Positions 1 through 8,581 of a stretch of 64,000 bases of DNA are shown here, piece after piece. Each line of letters starts with the position of its first letter. Position 1 is the first letter of the stretch. The notes below the pieces were generated by a model that saw nothing but the letters and a program-made list of their open reading frames with translations, was not told the origin of the DNA and ran no database searches. A program made the translations under genes and the position numbers. Location: assembly GCA_965262705.1 (NCBI GenBank), contig OZ253556.1, forward strand, positions 372,001-436,000, written 5' to 3'. Source of the stretch: UJ101 sp965262705 (GTDB lineage Bacteria; Bacteroidota; Bacteroidia; Flavobacteriales; UJ101).

Positions 1-1937
1 CTCCCGCTTCCGTTACGCTTTTCTACTAATTGGTATTTTTCTGTATTGTCTATTGCTTCATTAACAAACGCATCATTTATTTTGGTATAAAATCCCTCCA
101 GAAGAACTTCCATATAGGAATTAGGTGTAATATGATCCCAGTTAATAGAAGCCGTAAAAGCGTCAGAAGTTTCTGGTTTTAAATCACTGCCCAACATGAT
201 AAAGGATTGTGTACCCCCCACTTGTTCCACGTGCAAATCTTCGTCAAATGCCTGCGGCGCTCTAAAACCTCTGGCATACGAGGTTCTTAACCGCCAATGA
301 TCGGAAATCGAATAAAGTAAGTTTACACGAGGATTAAACACCCCTTTAGAATAATCAGTTTTTTTATTTTCATCATCAAGAGTATATAAGCCGTCAATGT
401 TTATTACATCTAAACGAGCACCCAAAGAAGTAGTTAAATTTTCTATGGGATGAAAAGTAAACTGCGAGTACATTCCCGTAGTATACACTTTTTGGTCAGT
501 CAATCTTCCATATTGGGGCATTTCATCTTCTACTTTTTCATACTTTGTTTCAACTCCTGAAACTAAAGCCGCCCCTAAAGCAAATTTTTTGTTCCATTGG
601 ACTCCGCCAATAATCGAAACATCATCAGTCATGCCATAAGCATCAGTGGCATCCAAATCATCAAAAAAAGTTTGAATATCTTCAGTTTCCTTGACATCAT
701 CTCTTCCTCCAAAAAAAGCGTCGTAACCGCCGCCGCCGTAGTAGCTTTTTCGATTCACGACCTGCCCTGAAATATACGCAGAATAATTATTCATATGATT
801 TTTTGAAGCTAATTCATAGCTCAACTGCCCGCCATAAATGTTATGGTCTAATTGCTCGGTAATGGTCGTTTGATGAGCGGGAAAATCAAATTTATCGCCC
901 CCTCTCCTAAATTCATTGATAAAATGACCTTCCAACTTTACTTTGCTTCGATCACCAGGTTTATAATACGACTTAAATCCAAAGGAATTATTAGTAATTT
1001 TAGGAATTTCAGAGTATTCATCTCCGCCTACACCATCTTCATCATCGTTGATATTATCCGAATCACCATTCGCATCCCACCAATTTCGTCTGCGAAAATT
1101 TCCAAAAAAATAACTTCCTAAGGTGTTGTCATCATTTGCAACAGAAGCGGCAAAAGAGACGGTATTATCCGGCCGTTCTCCGTCTAGCAGAGCGGTATTC
1201 GTTTTGAGTTGAAATCCGTTAATGACAGGGTCCCGAGTAATGATGTTAACCGTCCCTGCGATGGCGTTTCCTCCATGAAGAGAAGAGCCCCCACCGCTTA
1301 CCACCTCTATCCTGTCAACCATAACAGAGGGTATTTGATCTAAGCCATATATGCCTGCCAGGGCACTGAAAATAGGACGGCTGTCTATCAAAATCTGTGA
1401 GTAACCTCCTCCTAAACCATTCATCCTTAATTGATTAAATCCACAATTTTGACAATTATCTTCATATCTTAAACCGGGCTGAAAGCTAATGCCTTCTCCT
1501 AAACTAACCGCTTGCACCTGATCAAAGGTTTGTCTCCCGATAATATTTACCAAAATTGGGGATTTCTTTCGATTAATTCGCTCTCGAGAACCGGTTACTA
1601 CTACCTCATCAATTTTATTATACATTGCGTTAAATTTTAACAGATACTCAAGCGAATAGGTCTTGTATGTTTTAAAAGAAATACTTTTTGTAACTGTTTT
1701 GTAACGCTCCTTTTCTGCCCTCACTTTATACTCACCGAGAGGAATATTTTCTAATGTATAACTCCCTTTTGAATCCGTTTTTGAAGTAAGATTAAATGTA
1801 TCTGAGTAAAGTTTTATTTGAACATTCTCTAAGGGATTTTTATTTTTATCCGTTACTTTCCCTTTTAACGTAACGCTTTGGGCATGTATTTTTAAAAATA
1901 AACACAATGCCGTTGATAAAATAATTACTTTTTTCAT
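1..1937 (-). CDS. TonB-dependent outer-membrane receptor, 5' part (runs off the window)
   Basis: The reading frame is open from the ATG at 1937 down to base 1, about 645 codons, with no stop, so the 3' end lies outside the window. The N-terminus is a signal peptide (MKKVIILSTALCLFLKIHA). Next comes a carboxypeptidase-regulatory-like domain (KGKVTDKNKNPLENV, residues about 24-85), then a TonB-box-like EVVVTGSRER, then a plug domain with GGGSSLHGGNAIAGTVNIIT, then aromatic-rich beta strands of the barrel. Family knowledge: such receptors import iron chelates, cobalamin or peptides using TonB-ExbBD energy, and an exbB-exbD-tonB operon lies at 23.4-25.4 kb. The NCQNCGFNQLRMNG segment in the plug is common among Bacteroidota metal or haem type receptors, but the substrate cannot be named. 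A TAGCTTTG -7-type element precedes the start. Confidence 0.93.
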   Translation of the reverse strand, partial: MKKVIILSTALCLFLKIHAQSVTLKGKVTDKNKNPLENVQIKLYSDTFNLTSKTDSKGSYTLENIPLGEYKVRAEKERYKTVTKSISFKTYKTYSLEYLLKFNAMYNKIDEVVVTGSRERINRKKSPILVNIIGRQTFDQVQAVSLGEGISFQPGLRYEDNCQNCGFNQLRMNGLGGGYSQILIDSRPIFSALAGIYGLDQIPSVMVDRIEVVSGGGSSLHGGNAIAGTVNIITRDPVINGFQLKTNTALLDGERPDNTVSFAASVANDDNTLGSYFFGNFRRRNWWDANGDSDNINDDEDGVGGDEYSEIPKITNNSFGFKSYYKPGDRSKVKLEGHFINEFRRGGDKFDFPAHQTTITEQLDHNIYGGQLSYELASKNHMNNYSAYISGQVVNRKSYYGGGGYDAFFGGRDDVKETEDIQTFFDDLDATDAYGMTDDVSIIGGVQWNKKFALGAALVSGVETKYEKVEDEMPQYGRLTDQKVYTTGMYSQFTFHPIENLTTSLGARLDVINIDGLYTLDDENKKTDYSKGVFNPRVNLLYSISDHWRLRTSYARGFRAPQAFDEDLHVEQVGGTQSFIMLGSDLKPETSDAFTASINWDHITPNSYMEVLLEGFYTKINDAFVNEAIDNTEKYQLVEKRNGSG

Positions 1938-1963
1938 CTTATTATTGCTTTATAAATTATTCT

Positions 1964-1971
1964 GCAAAGCT
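1964..1971 (-). promoter_or_regulatory. Candidate -7 promoter element (TAGCTTTG)
   Basis: On the minus strand this reads TAGCTTTG, an exact match to the Bacteroidota -7 consensus TAnnTTTG, about 27 bases upstream of the receptor ATG. I saw no clear TTG -33 element at the usual distance, so only the -7 half is supported. Confidence 0.35.
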
Positions 1972-2092
1972 AATATTATATTTAGAATAAAAAAATTAAT
2001 TAATTACGTTTGTCTAAATTAATTTTAAAATATCTTGCATAATTATTGTTACTCGGGTGAAAAATTATACAGGCTTACTAAAAGAGAAACAA

Positions 2093-2128
2093 TTTTGTTT
2101 TTTATACGAAAGAAAAGTTGTATATTTA
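2093..2128 (+). promoter_or_regulatory. Candidate promoter of gltA
   Basis: TTTTG (2093-2097) and TATATTTA (2121-2128) are 23 bases apart. They resemble the Bacteroidota TTG / TAnnTTTG pair, with one mismatch in the last base of the -7 element. The gltA ATG lies about 30 bases downstream. Confidence 0.4.
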
Positions 2129-2158
2129 GCGTTCAATTTTTTATAAATTACATTTATC

Positions 2159-3442
2159 ATGCAAGACAAAATAATATTTGACTACAGCGGGAAAAAAGTA
2201 TCATTGCCTTTATTAAAAGGCACAATGGAAGAAACGGCTATTGATATTAGTAAATTACGAGCAGAGACGGGTCTAATTACATTGGATATCGGGTTTAAAA
2301 ACACAGGATCAACCGATAGTAAAATCACATTTTTAAATGGAGAAGAAGGAAAATTATCCTATCGCGGGTACCCCATTGAAATATTGGCAGAAAAATCTTC
2401 TTTTATTGAAGTCTCTTATCTTTTAATTCATGGCGAACTGCCAAACGAATTGCAATTAAAAAAATTTAATAATGAGATAAGTGAACATATTTTAGTGGAT
2501 GAAGAGATGAAAAATATTTTGGATGGTTTTCCAAAATCAGCCCATCCTATGGGAATTCTTTCTTCTTTAACAAGTGCTCTAACTGCTTTTAATCCTAAGT
2601 CAGTTAATGTTGATTCCAAAAAAGCCATAAGTAAAGCCATTGTGAAGTTACTTGCAAAGTTTCCGGTAATGGCTTCATGGGCACACAGGAAGAAAGTAGG
2701 ACTGCCGGTAAATTATGCTAAGAAAGGGTTGAGTTACACTGAAAACTTATTGCAATTGTTATTTGCTGTTCCGAGCGAAGAGTATATTGCTAATCCGATA
2801 ATAGCCACCGCATTAGATAGGATATTAATTTTACATGCCGATCACGAGCAAAACTGTTCGGCTTCTACCGTTCGGATTGCCGGCTCTTCACATGCCGGGC
2901 TGTTTGCTTCTATATCAGCAGGAGTTTCAGCACTTTGGGGGTACTTGCACGGAGGAGCAAATCAAGCAGTAATCGAAATGTTAGAAATGATTAAAAATGA
3001 CGGAAATAATCTACAAAAATGGATAGATAAGGCAAAAGATAAAAAAGATAATTTTAGGTTGATGGGATTTGGTCATCGTGTGTATAAGAATTTTGATCCT
3101 CGGGCAAAAATCATCAAAAAATCCTGTGATGAAGTATTAGATTCATTAGGCATTGAAGACCCTATCTTAGAACTGGCTAAAAAGTTAGAAGAAGTAGCAT
3201 TAAATGATGACTATTTTAAATCTCGAAATCTATATCCCAATGTAGATTTTTATTCAGGCATTATTTATCAAGCTCTTGGAATTCCTACCAATATGTTTAC
3301 CGTAATGTTTGCATTAGGTCGTTTACCGGGATGGATTGCCCAATGGAAAGAGATGAGATTCAATAAAGAGCCCATCAGTCGCCCCCGACAACTATATGTT
3401 GGAGAACCTATACGAAGTTTTATTCCCATTGAAAAACGGTAA
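2159..3442 (+). CDS. gltA: Citrate synthase (type II)
   Basis: Condenses acetyl-CoA and oxaloacetate to citrate, the entry step of the TCA cycle, in the cytoplasm. The 427-residue length and the beta-rich N-terminal extension before the catalytic core match the hexameric type II enzymes of Gram-negative bacteria. Visible catalytic segments are LHADHEQNCSAS (first active-site His), MGFGHRVYKNFDPRA (second His, citrate-binding Arg) and PNVDFYSGIIY (catalytic Asp). The gene is complete. Sixteen bases before its end at 3442 the coding sequence is intact, and a full-length repeat element begins six bases after the stop. The amidinotransferase-fold gene follows on the same strand. Confidence 0.97.
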   Translation: MQDKIIFDYSGKKVSLPLLKGTMEETAIDISKLRAETGLITLDIGFKNTGSTDSKITFLNGEEGKLSYRGYPIEILAEKSSFIEVSYLLIHGELPNELQLKKFNNEISEHILVDEEMKNILDGFPKSAHPMGILSSLTSALTAFNPKSVNVDSKKAISKAIVKLLAKFPVMASWAHRKKVGLPVNYAKKGLSYTENLLQLLFAVPSEEYIANPIIATALDRILILHADHEQNCSASTVRIAGSSHAGLFASISAGVSALWGYLHGGANQAVIEMLEMIKNDGNNLQKWIDKAKDKKDNFRLMGFGHRVYKNFDPRAKIIKKSCDEVLDSLGIEDPILELAKKLEEVALNDDYFKSRNLYPNVDFYSGIIYQALGIPTNMFTVMFALGRLPGWIAQWKEMRFNKEPISRPRQLYVGEPIRSFIPIEKR

Positions 3443-3448
3443 TTAAAT

Positions 3449-3612
3449 GAGACCGTTGCAGAACACATAAAAAAGTATGAAAAAGAAAGCATTTCGCTTC
3501 AACCTGCTTCCTTCTCAAAAAATTAAAATCCTCACAACCCAAAGGTTGCTCCGTGGTTTAATTTTTATTGATCGTTGCATTTTTTTGCTAAAATGCTTTT
3601 TGCAACGGTCTC
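3449..3612 (+). mobile_element. MITE-like element, complete 164-bp copy
   Basis: Bounded by GAGACCGTTGCA and its inverted copy TGCAACGGTCTC. The flanks TAAAT and AAAAT differ at one base of a presumed 5-bp target duplication. The interior has no plausible gene; the short open frames that recur in these copies are not proteins. I take the end reading GAGACCGTTGCAGAACAC as end A and the other (GAGACCGTTGCAAAAAGC) as end B, so this copy is in A-to-B orientation. Confidence 0.85.
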
Positions 3613-3723
3613 AAAATAACCCTTTAATTAACACTGAATTGAAGTTTAGTGACAAAAATCTCTTTGGCAACAACTGCAGGTCAACGAAAGTTAAAGTTCT
3701 AAATATCTTATTTTTTAATATTT

Positions 3724-4644
3724 ATGTTAAATTTATACATAACCGATGAAAGTGCTCCATTAAAAGCAGTGGTTGTTGGCACTTCCAAAGGATTAAAGAC
3801 AACCCCTTCAATTGAAGATTGTTATGATCCGAAATCAAAGGAAAGCGTTAGAAAAGGGGTTTATCCCACTCCATTAACTATAAAAGAAGAATTTGATCAA
3901 CTGATTAATGTGTTGAAAAGATACAAAGTAGATGTAATTCGCCCGCAAAAAATAGAGAATTGTAATCAGGTTTTTACCCGAGATGTTGCTTTTGTGATAG
4001 AAGATAAGTTCGTCTGCTCAAATATTATTGAAGACCGGGAAGATGAAATATATGCGCTTCAGCATAATATCATTAATAGAATTAATCCTAAAAAGGTAAT
4101 AAATCTGCCAGAAGATTCTCATATAGAAGGAGGCGATGTTATTTTATATAACGATTACATCTTTGTTGGAACATATCGTGGAAAAGATTATTCTCAATAT
4201 AAAACGGCAAGAACGAATTATAAAGCAGTCCGAATGCTGAGAGAGTATTTTCCTCAAAAGAAAGTAGTAGCCTTTGAGTTAAAAAAAGATGATGAAAATC
4301 CTTATAATAATATCCTGCATTTAGATTGTTGCTTTCAACCGATAGGTATAGACAAAGCAATTATTTATAAAGGCGGATTTATATTTGATGATGACCTTGC
4401 ATTTATTGAGAATCTCTTTGGAAAAGAAAGTTTATTTGAAGTAACTCAGGAAGAAATGTATCAAATGTACCCTAATGTCTTTTCGATTAATCCGAAAACT
4501 ATTGTTTCAGAAAAAGGATTTACTCGTTTGAATAAACAGCTAAAAGAATGGGGCTTTACTGTAGAAGAAATATCTTACAGCGAAATCTCTAAAATGGGCG
4601 GATTGCTTCGATGTACTACTATGCCATTGATGAGAGAAAAATAA
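3724..4644 (+). CDS. Amidinotransferase/DDAH-fold (arginine deiminase-related) hydrolase
   Basis: A 306-residue protein of the guanidino-group-modifying superfamily (amidinotransferases, arginine deiminase, dimethylarginine dimethylaminohydrolase). Visible signature parts are the FTRDVAFVI loop, IEGGDVILYND (substrate carboxylate binding), HLDCCFQPIG (catalytic His region) and MGGLLRCTTMPLMRE, where the Cys near the C-terminus is the expected nucleophile. It therefore probably hydrolyses an arginine-like guanidine or acts in arginine/citrulline catabolism; the exact substrate cannot be read from sequence. It lies between two MITE copies, downstream of gltA and convergent with relA. Confidence 0.85.
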   Translation: MLNLYITDESAPLKAVVVGTSKGLKTTPSIEDCYDPKSKESVRKGVYPTPLTIKEEFDQLINVLKRYKVDVIRPQKIENCNQVFTRDVAFVIEDKFVCSNIIEDREDEIYALQHNIINRINPKKVINLPEDSHIEGGDVILYNDYIFVGTYRGKDYSQYKTARTNYKAVRMLREYFPQKKVVAFELKKDDENPYNNILHLDCCFQPIGIDKAIIYKGGFIFDDDLAFIENLFGKESLFEVTQEEMYQMYPNVFSINPKTIVSEKGFTRLNKQLKEWGFTVEEISYSEISKMGGLLRCTTMPLMREK

Positions 4645-4716
4645 TCAACAAGGGATACTTTTAACTAAAGTTGACTTTAGCTGGGCTGACTTGTAGCTTT
4701 TCGGGCATCCTATTTT

Positions 4717-4903
4717 GAGACCGTTGCAAAAAGCACGCTAACAAAAAAATGCTTGTATTGAGTTTGCCGAAATGCAACGCCCAATAAAAATTAAACCCCG
4801 AAGCAACCTTTGGGTTGTGAGGATTTTAATTTTTTGAGAAGGAAGCAGGTTGAAGCGAAATGCTTTCTTTTTCATATTTTTTTATATGTTCTGCAACGGT
4901 CTC
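4717..4903 (-). mobile_element. MITE-like element with perfect 5-bp target duplication ATTTT
   Basis: Terminal repeats GAGACCGTTGCA / TGCAACGGTCTC, B-to-A orientation, 187 bp. Flanked on both sides by ATTTT (4712-4716 and 4904-4908), the expected mark of transposition. It is longer than the 164-bp form because a TTGTATTGAGTTTGCCGAAA-type micro-insertion sits near 4750-4772. Confidence 0.88.
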
Positions 4904-4931
4904 ATTTTATCAGCTAAGCTAAAAGTATGAT

Positions 4932-7148
4932 TCATTTACTGTTGCTCCGATCCACGCTTTTTATTTCTTTTATTTTTTTTAACTCAGTAATTACCTCTTG
5001 TAATTCCTCCTTATTTTGTACATGTAATTTCAACTTGCCTTCAAAAATACCATCATCGCTATTAATATTTATTCCGTGCATTTGAACTTGTAATTTATCA
5101 GTAATTAAACTAGTAATTTTACTAACTATACCGGTTGTATCTAATCCTTTCAAATAGATAAAGGTAGTAAATGGTTCTTCTGAATCATCAATCCACTTAG
5201 CTGTTATAATTCTGTAATGGTAGTTTGCACGCAGGTTAATGGCATTTGGGCAATCTTTCTTGTGGACTTTTATCCCTTGATTGATTGAAACAAATCCAAA
5301 AACATCATCACCGGGAATAGTGTTACAGCAACTCGCAAGGGTATAATCTAACTTTTCTTCATTTTTACCAAATACTAATAACTGGGGTTTTTTCTTATTT
5401 TTATCCTTTGGTGCTGAAGGCGAAGAATTATTTTTCCGACGAAATCGCTTCAATATATTATAGATTCCTCCTTGTGAATCTTCGGCAAAAGATCGAATTT
5501 TTTTGCTGTTTATAACCCCTTTTCCTACTTTGTAAAAAACTTCCTGACTCGACTTTTCTTTAAAATAAGCAACCATTGAATTGACCGTAGCTTCATTAAA
5601 ATCTATTTTCAAATGCCGTAATTTTCGTAAAAGAAGTTCCTTACCGTAAAGCGAAATTATTTTATTCTCTTCTTTCAAAGCCGCCTTAATTTTTGACCGG
5701 GCGCGTGAGGTATATACCATTTCTAACCGGTTCGGGTTAGGTTTTTTAGTAGCCGAAGTGATAATTTCTACATTATCGCCGCTTTTTAATACGTACGAAA
5801 TAGGTCGTAAAATGCCATTAATTTTTGCTCCGGAGCAGGTATCTCCTATTTTAGAATGAATTTCATAAGCAAAATCAAGGGCTGTAGAGCCTTTAGGTAA
5901 GCATTTTATGTCGCCCATTGGGGTAAACACAAAAATTTCTTTCGCATATAAATTTAATTTAACATGATCAATAAATTCTTTCGATCCAAGTTCCTTATTT
6001 TCAATAATATCTTTTATTTTATCAATCCATTCTTCAAGACCTGACTTTCGCTCTTCTCCATGCTTATATTTATAATGTGTTGCAATTCCCCTTTCAGCTA
6101 TTTCATTCATCCTTTCTGAACGAATTTGTACCTCAACCCAACGATTGTTAAGTCCCATCACGGTGGTATGTAACGCCTCGTATCCGGTAGATTTCGGCTG
6201 AGAAATCCAATCGCGCAATCGGCTTGGATTAGGCTTAAAATTATCCGTTACAATCGAATAAATTTTCCATGCATCCATCTTCTCATTTTTTTGTTCTGAT
6301 TTAAAAATAACGCGAATCGCAAGTTTATCAAAAACCTCATCAAAAGATACTTTTTTTTGCGTCATCTTTCGATAAATAGAATAAATGCTCTTAGGGCGGC
6401 CTTTGATAGCATATTTGAAGCCCTGCTTATCTAAATTTTCTCTTATTTTCTGTGAGAAATACGCTATATAACGCTCTCTTTCTTCTCTTGTTTCATTTAA
6501 TTTTTGCTTAATTTCTTTATAAAGTTCCGGTTCGGTATATTTTAAACTCAGATTTTCTAGTTCGGTTTTGATATTATAAAGTCCCAGACGGTGAGCAAGA
6601 GGAGCATAAAGAAAAAGTGTTTCTGAGGCAATTTTAATTTGCTTATCCGGCGGCATGAACATCATCGTGCGCATATTATGCAATCGATCTGCCAATTTAA
6701 TCAGGATTACGCGTATATCTTCTGGTAAAGAAAAAAGCAGCTTTCTATAATTCTCAGTTTGGGCAGATACATCTTTATGTTTAATAAACTCAATCTTGGT
6801 TAATCCATCAATAATCGTTGCTATTTTATTTCCAAAAATCTCACGTATTTTTTCAACCGTATAATCTTCACTATCCTCTACCACGTCATGCATAAGACCT
6901 GCAGCAATACCTATGGCATCAAGTCCTATATCATACGCGATAATCCTGGCAACCGCAATAGGATGATAAATATAAGGTTCTCCGGATCTCCTTCGTTGAT
7001 TTTTATGTGCCTCCCTTGCTAAATCAAAAGCTCTTCTTATCAATACTTTATCTTCTTTTGATAAATATTGGTAAGTATCATATAATAAATGACGATATCT
7101 TCGAGCAATTTCTTTTTCTTCTTTTTCTACTAAATCTATCTCATACAT
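4932..7148 (-). CDS. relA: Bifunctional (p)ppGpp synthetase/hydrolase, RelA/SpoT family
   Basis: Makes and degrades the stringent-response alarmone (p)ppGpp. Domains in order: HD hydrolase (YIYHPIAVARI, LMHDVVEDSEDYT with the HDxxED motif, KLADRLHNMRT; residues about 45-200), synthetase (GRPKSIYSIYRKM, DKLAIRVIF, STGYEALHTTV, WVEVQIRSERMNEIAERG; about 250-370), TGS (IFVFTPMGDIKCLPKGSTALDF; about 405-465) and a C-terminal ACT-like region. Both the hydrolase and synthetase motifs look intact, so the enzyme should be bifunctional. At 738 residues it is of normal length, and it starts at ATG 7148. In Flavobacteriia this is usually the only long RSH enzyme, which fits but is not shown here. Confidence 0.95.
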   Translation of the reverse strand: MYEIDLVEKEEKEIARRYRHLLYDTYQYLSKEDKVLIRRAFDLAREAHKNQRRRSGEPYIYHPIAVARIIAYDIGLDAIGIAAGLMHDVVEDSEDYTVEKIREIFGNKIATIIDGLTKIEFIKHKDVSAQTENYRKLLFSLPEDIRVILIKLADRLHNMRTMMFMPPDKQIKIASETLFLYAPLAHRLGLYNIKTELENLSLKYTEPELYKEIKQKLNETREERERYIAYFSQKIRENLDKQGFKYAIKGRPKSIYSIYRKMTQKKVSFDEVFDKLAIRVIFKSEQKNEKMDAWKIYSIVTDNFKPNPSRLRDWISQPKSTGYEALHTTVMGLNNRWVEVQIRSERMNEIAERGIATHYKYKHGEERKSGLEEWIDKIKDIIENKELGSKEFIDHVKLNLYAKEIFVFTPMGDIKCLPKGSTALDFAYEIHSKIGDTCSGAKINGILRPISYVLKSGDNVEIITSATKKPNPNRLEMVYTSRARSKIKAALKEENKIISLYGKELLLRKLRHLKIDFNEATVNSMVAYFKEKSSQEVFYKVGKGVINSKKIRSFAEDSQGGIYNILKRFRRKNNSSPSAPKDKNKKKPQLLVFGKNEEKLDYTLASCCNTIPGDDVFGFVSINQGIKVHKKDCPNAINLRANYHYRIITAKWIDDSEEPFTTFIYLKGLDTTGIVSKITSLITDKLQVQMHGININSDDGIFEGKLKLHVQNKEELQEVITELKKIKEIKSVDRSNSK

Positions 7149-7213
7149 GCTATAGGGTATGTATTTCTTAAATAAAGGTAAAGGTATAAAATTTTAGGAT
7201 AAAGGTATTTGTT

Positions 7214-7418
7214 GAGATCGTTGCAGGATATATAAAAAAGTATGAAAAAGAAAGCATCTAACTTCAAACTGCTTCCTTAATTCGACTAGGCTCAGTAACC
7301 ACCTGCCGAAGTACTCAGCTAACGAAGGTTAAACCTTTCACAACCAAAAGGTTGATCGGGTGTTTAATTTTTATCGGGCGTTACACAGCATTGCTAAAAT
7401 GCTTTTTACAAAGGTCTC
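7214..7418 (+). mobile_element. Degenerate MITE-like element with a TTCGAC insertion
   Basis: Fills most of the 358-base gap between relA and the next gene. Its left end is GAGATCGTTGCA and its right end is TTTTTACAAAGGTCTC, both with mutations in the inverted repeat. A TTCGAC-type palindrome (about 7278-7325) is inserted after the CTGCTTCCTTA segment. Just downstream, TATATTTG at 7458-7465 is a candidate -7 element for the lipoprotein gene at 7507. Confidence 0.75.
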
Positions 7419-7506
7419 TGCAAGTCAGCGTGAATTAAATATCTTAAAAAAATTAATTATATTTGATGCAGAGTTTAATCTATTTTTTTAAATTCAATAT
7501 CATAAA

Positions 7507-8547
7507 ATGGTAACATTAAATAACAAAAAAATAATAAGCATATTTTGCCTGCTGGCTTTTGGGAGTTGTAAAAAAGAAAAGCACATTAAAAAACCAGACC
7601 ATCAATTCATAAAAGAAATCTCTGCTACTTCTTTTAAAAAGGAATACGATGCCGGGTTTTATCATCTTTTCATAGATGCGGTTAGTCAAAATGACTCGAC
7701 AAATCTTCATCTCTATACGCAGCCATCAGTATCTGCTTATGGAGAAGAAAAGAAGAATCAGTATGATAAATTCTTTAAACTGGAAGGACGTATTTTGAAA
7801 AGTTTTATGCTCGATCTTGATAATGACCGGCAGGCTGAACTTTATCTGTTAACTATTGGAAAGAATAAAGGAAAAAAACTCATCGGTTTTGCTCATGACC
7901 ATAAAGGTACTAAAATCGAAAATATACATATAAATCCTATTGAAATATCTTCCTTTGAAAAAGATACGATCATGGAAAAATATGGTGAGTTGATACGAAC
8001 CATTCATTATTCTGGAAAAGAAATTTCATACAACTATCATTTAGCAAAAAGCGATAAACGTTTTAATTTGAATCCGGAGAGATTATCAGAAAACTCAGCA
8101 GAAAGAAAAACACTTCAAGCCGTAAGATTTTTCTTGAAGGATAATTATTTTAAAGATGATTTGAAGATTATGAACGCTTTAGACAGGAAATTTAATTATG
8201 CCTCTATAGACCTTAATCATGATAACAAAAAAGAAATATTTATTCGTCCGGTATCTAATTATGCTTGTGGAAGTGGTGGCTGCGATTTGATTATTTTAAA
8301 CGATCAGTATAAAAAAATAATCAGAATGACAGTTACACAAACTCCCATTATAGTTAGACAAAAGAAAGTAAATAATTGGCCTATTTTGGTTGTCTATAGC
8401 GGTCGTAATTTCAGAGAATTGAAATATAAAAACGACACCTATCCAACAAATCCATCCGTTGCTCCGGCTATTTCTTATCAGCCTGAAAAAGGAGATTCTA
8501 TTATTTTCTATGAGGAAGAAGATAAGAATAAAATTTATTCGTTTTGA
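7507..8547 (+). CDS. Lipoprotein of unknown function
   Basis: 346 residues. The N-terminus has a lipobox-like LLAFGSCKK, so the mature protein should be lipid-anchored in the envelope. Two acidic stretches, MLDLDNDRQAELYLL (about 100) and SIDLNHDNKKEIFIRP (about 238), resemble the short Ca-binding or VCBS-like loops seen in periplasmic proteins with a propeller or beta-sandwich fold. A CGSGGC motif follows the second stretch. I recognise no named family. It is convergent with the GT39-type glycosyltransferase and only 35 bases separate the two genes. Confidence 0.7.
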   Translation: MVTLNNKKIISIFCLLAFGSCKKEKHIKKPDHQFIKEISATSFKKEYDAGFYHLFIDAVSQNDSTNLHLYTQPSVSAYGEEKKNQYDKFFKLEGRILKSFMLDLDNDRQAELYLLTIGKNKGKKLIGFAHDHKGTKIENIHINPIEISSFEKDTIMEKYGELIRTIHYSGKEISYNYHLAKSDKRFNLNPERLSENSAERKTLQAVRFFLKDNYFKDDLKIMNALDRKFNYASIDLNHDNKKEIFIRPVSNYACGSGGCDLIILNDQYKKIIRMTVTQTPIIVRQKKVNNWPILVVYSGRNFRELKYKNDTYPTNPSVAPAISYQPEKGDSIIFYEEEDKNKIYSF

Positions 8548-8581
8548 TACCCACTTTAAGTATTTAAAATTATTTTTTAAT

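Noticed and set aside
3477..3749. Open frames starting MKKKA.../MLSFSYFFMC... at many MITE copies (for example 3477-3749, 23178-23363, 56242-56427)
   Set aside because: They begin inside the repeat, differ in length at each copy, and run into unrelated flanks. They are products of the repeat sequence and not proteins.
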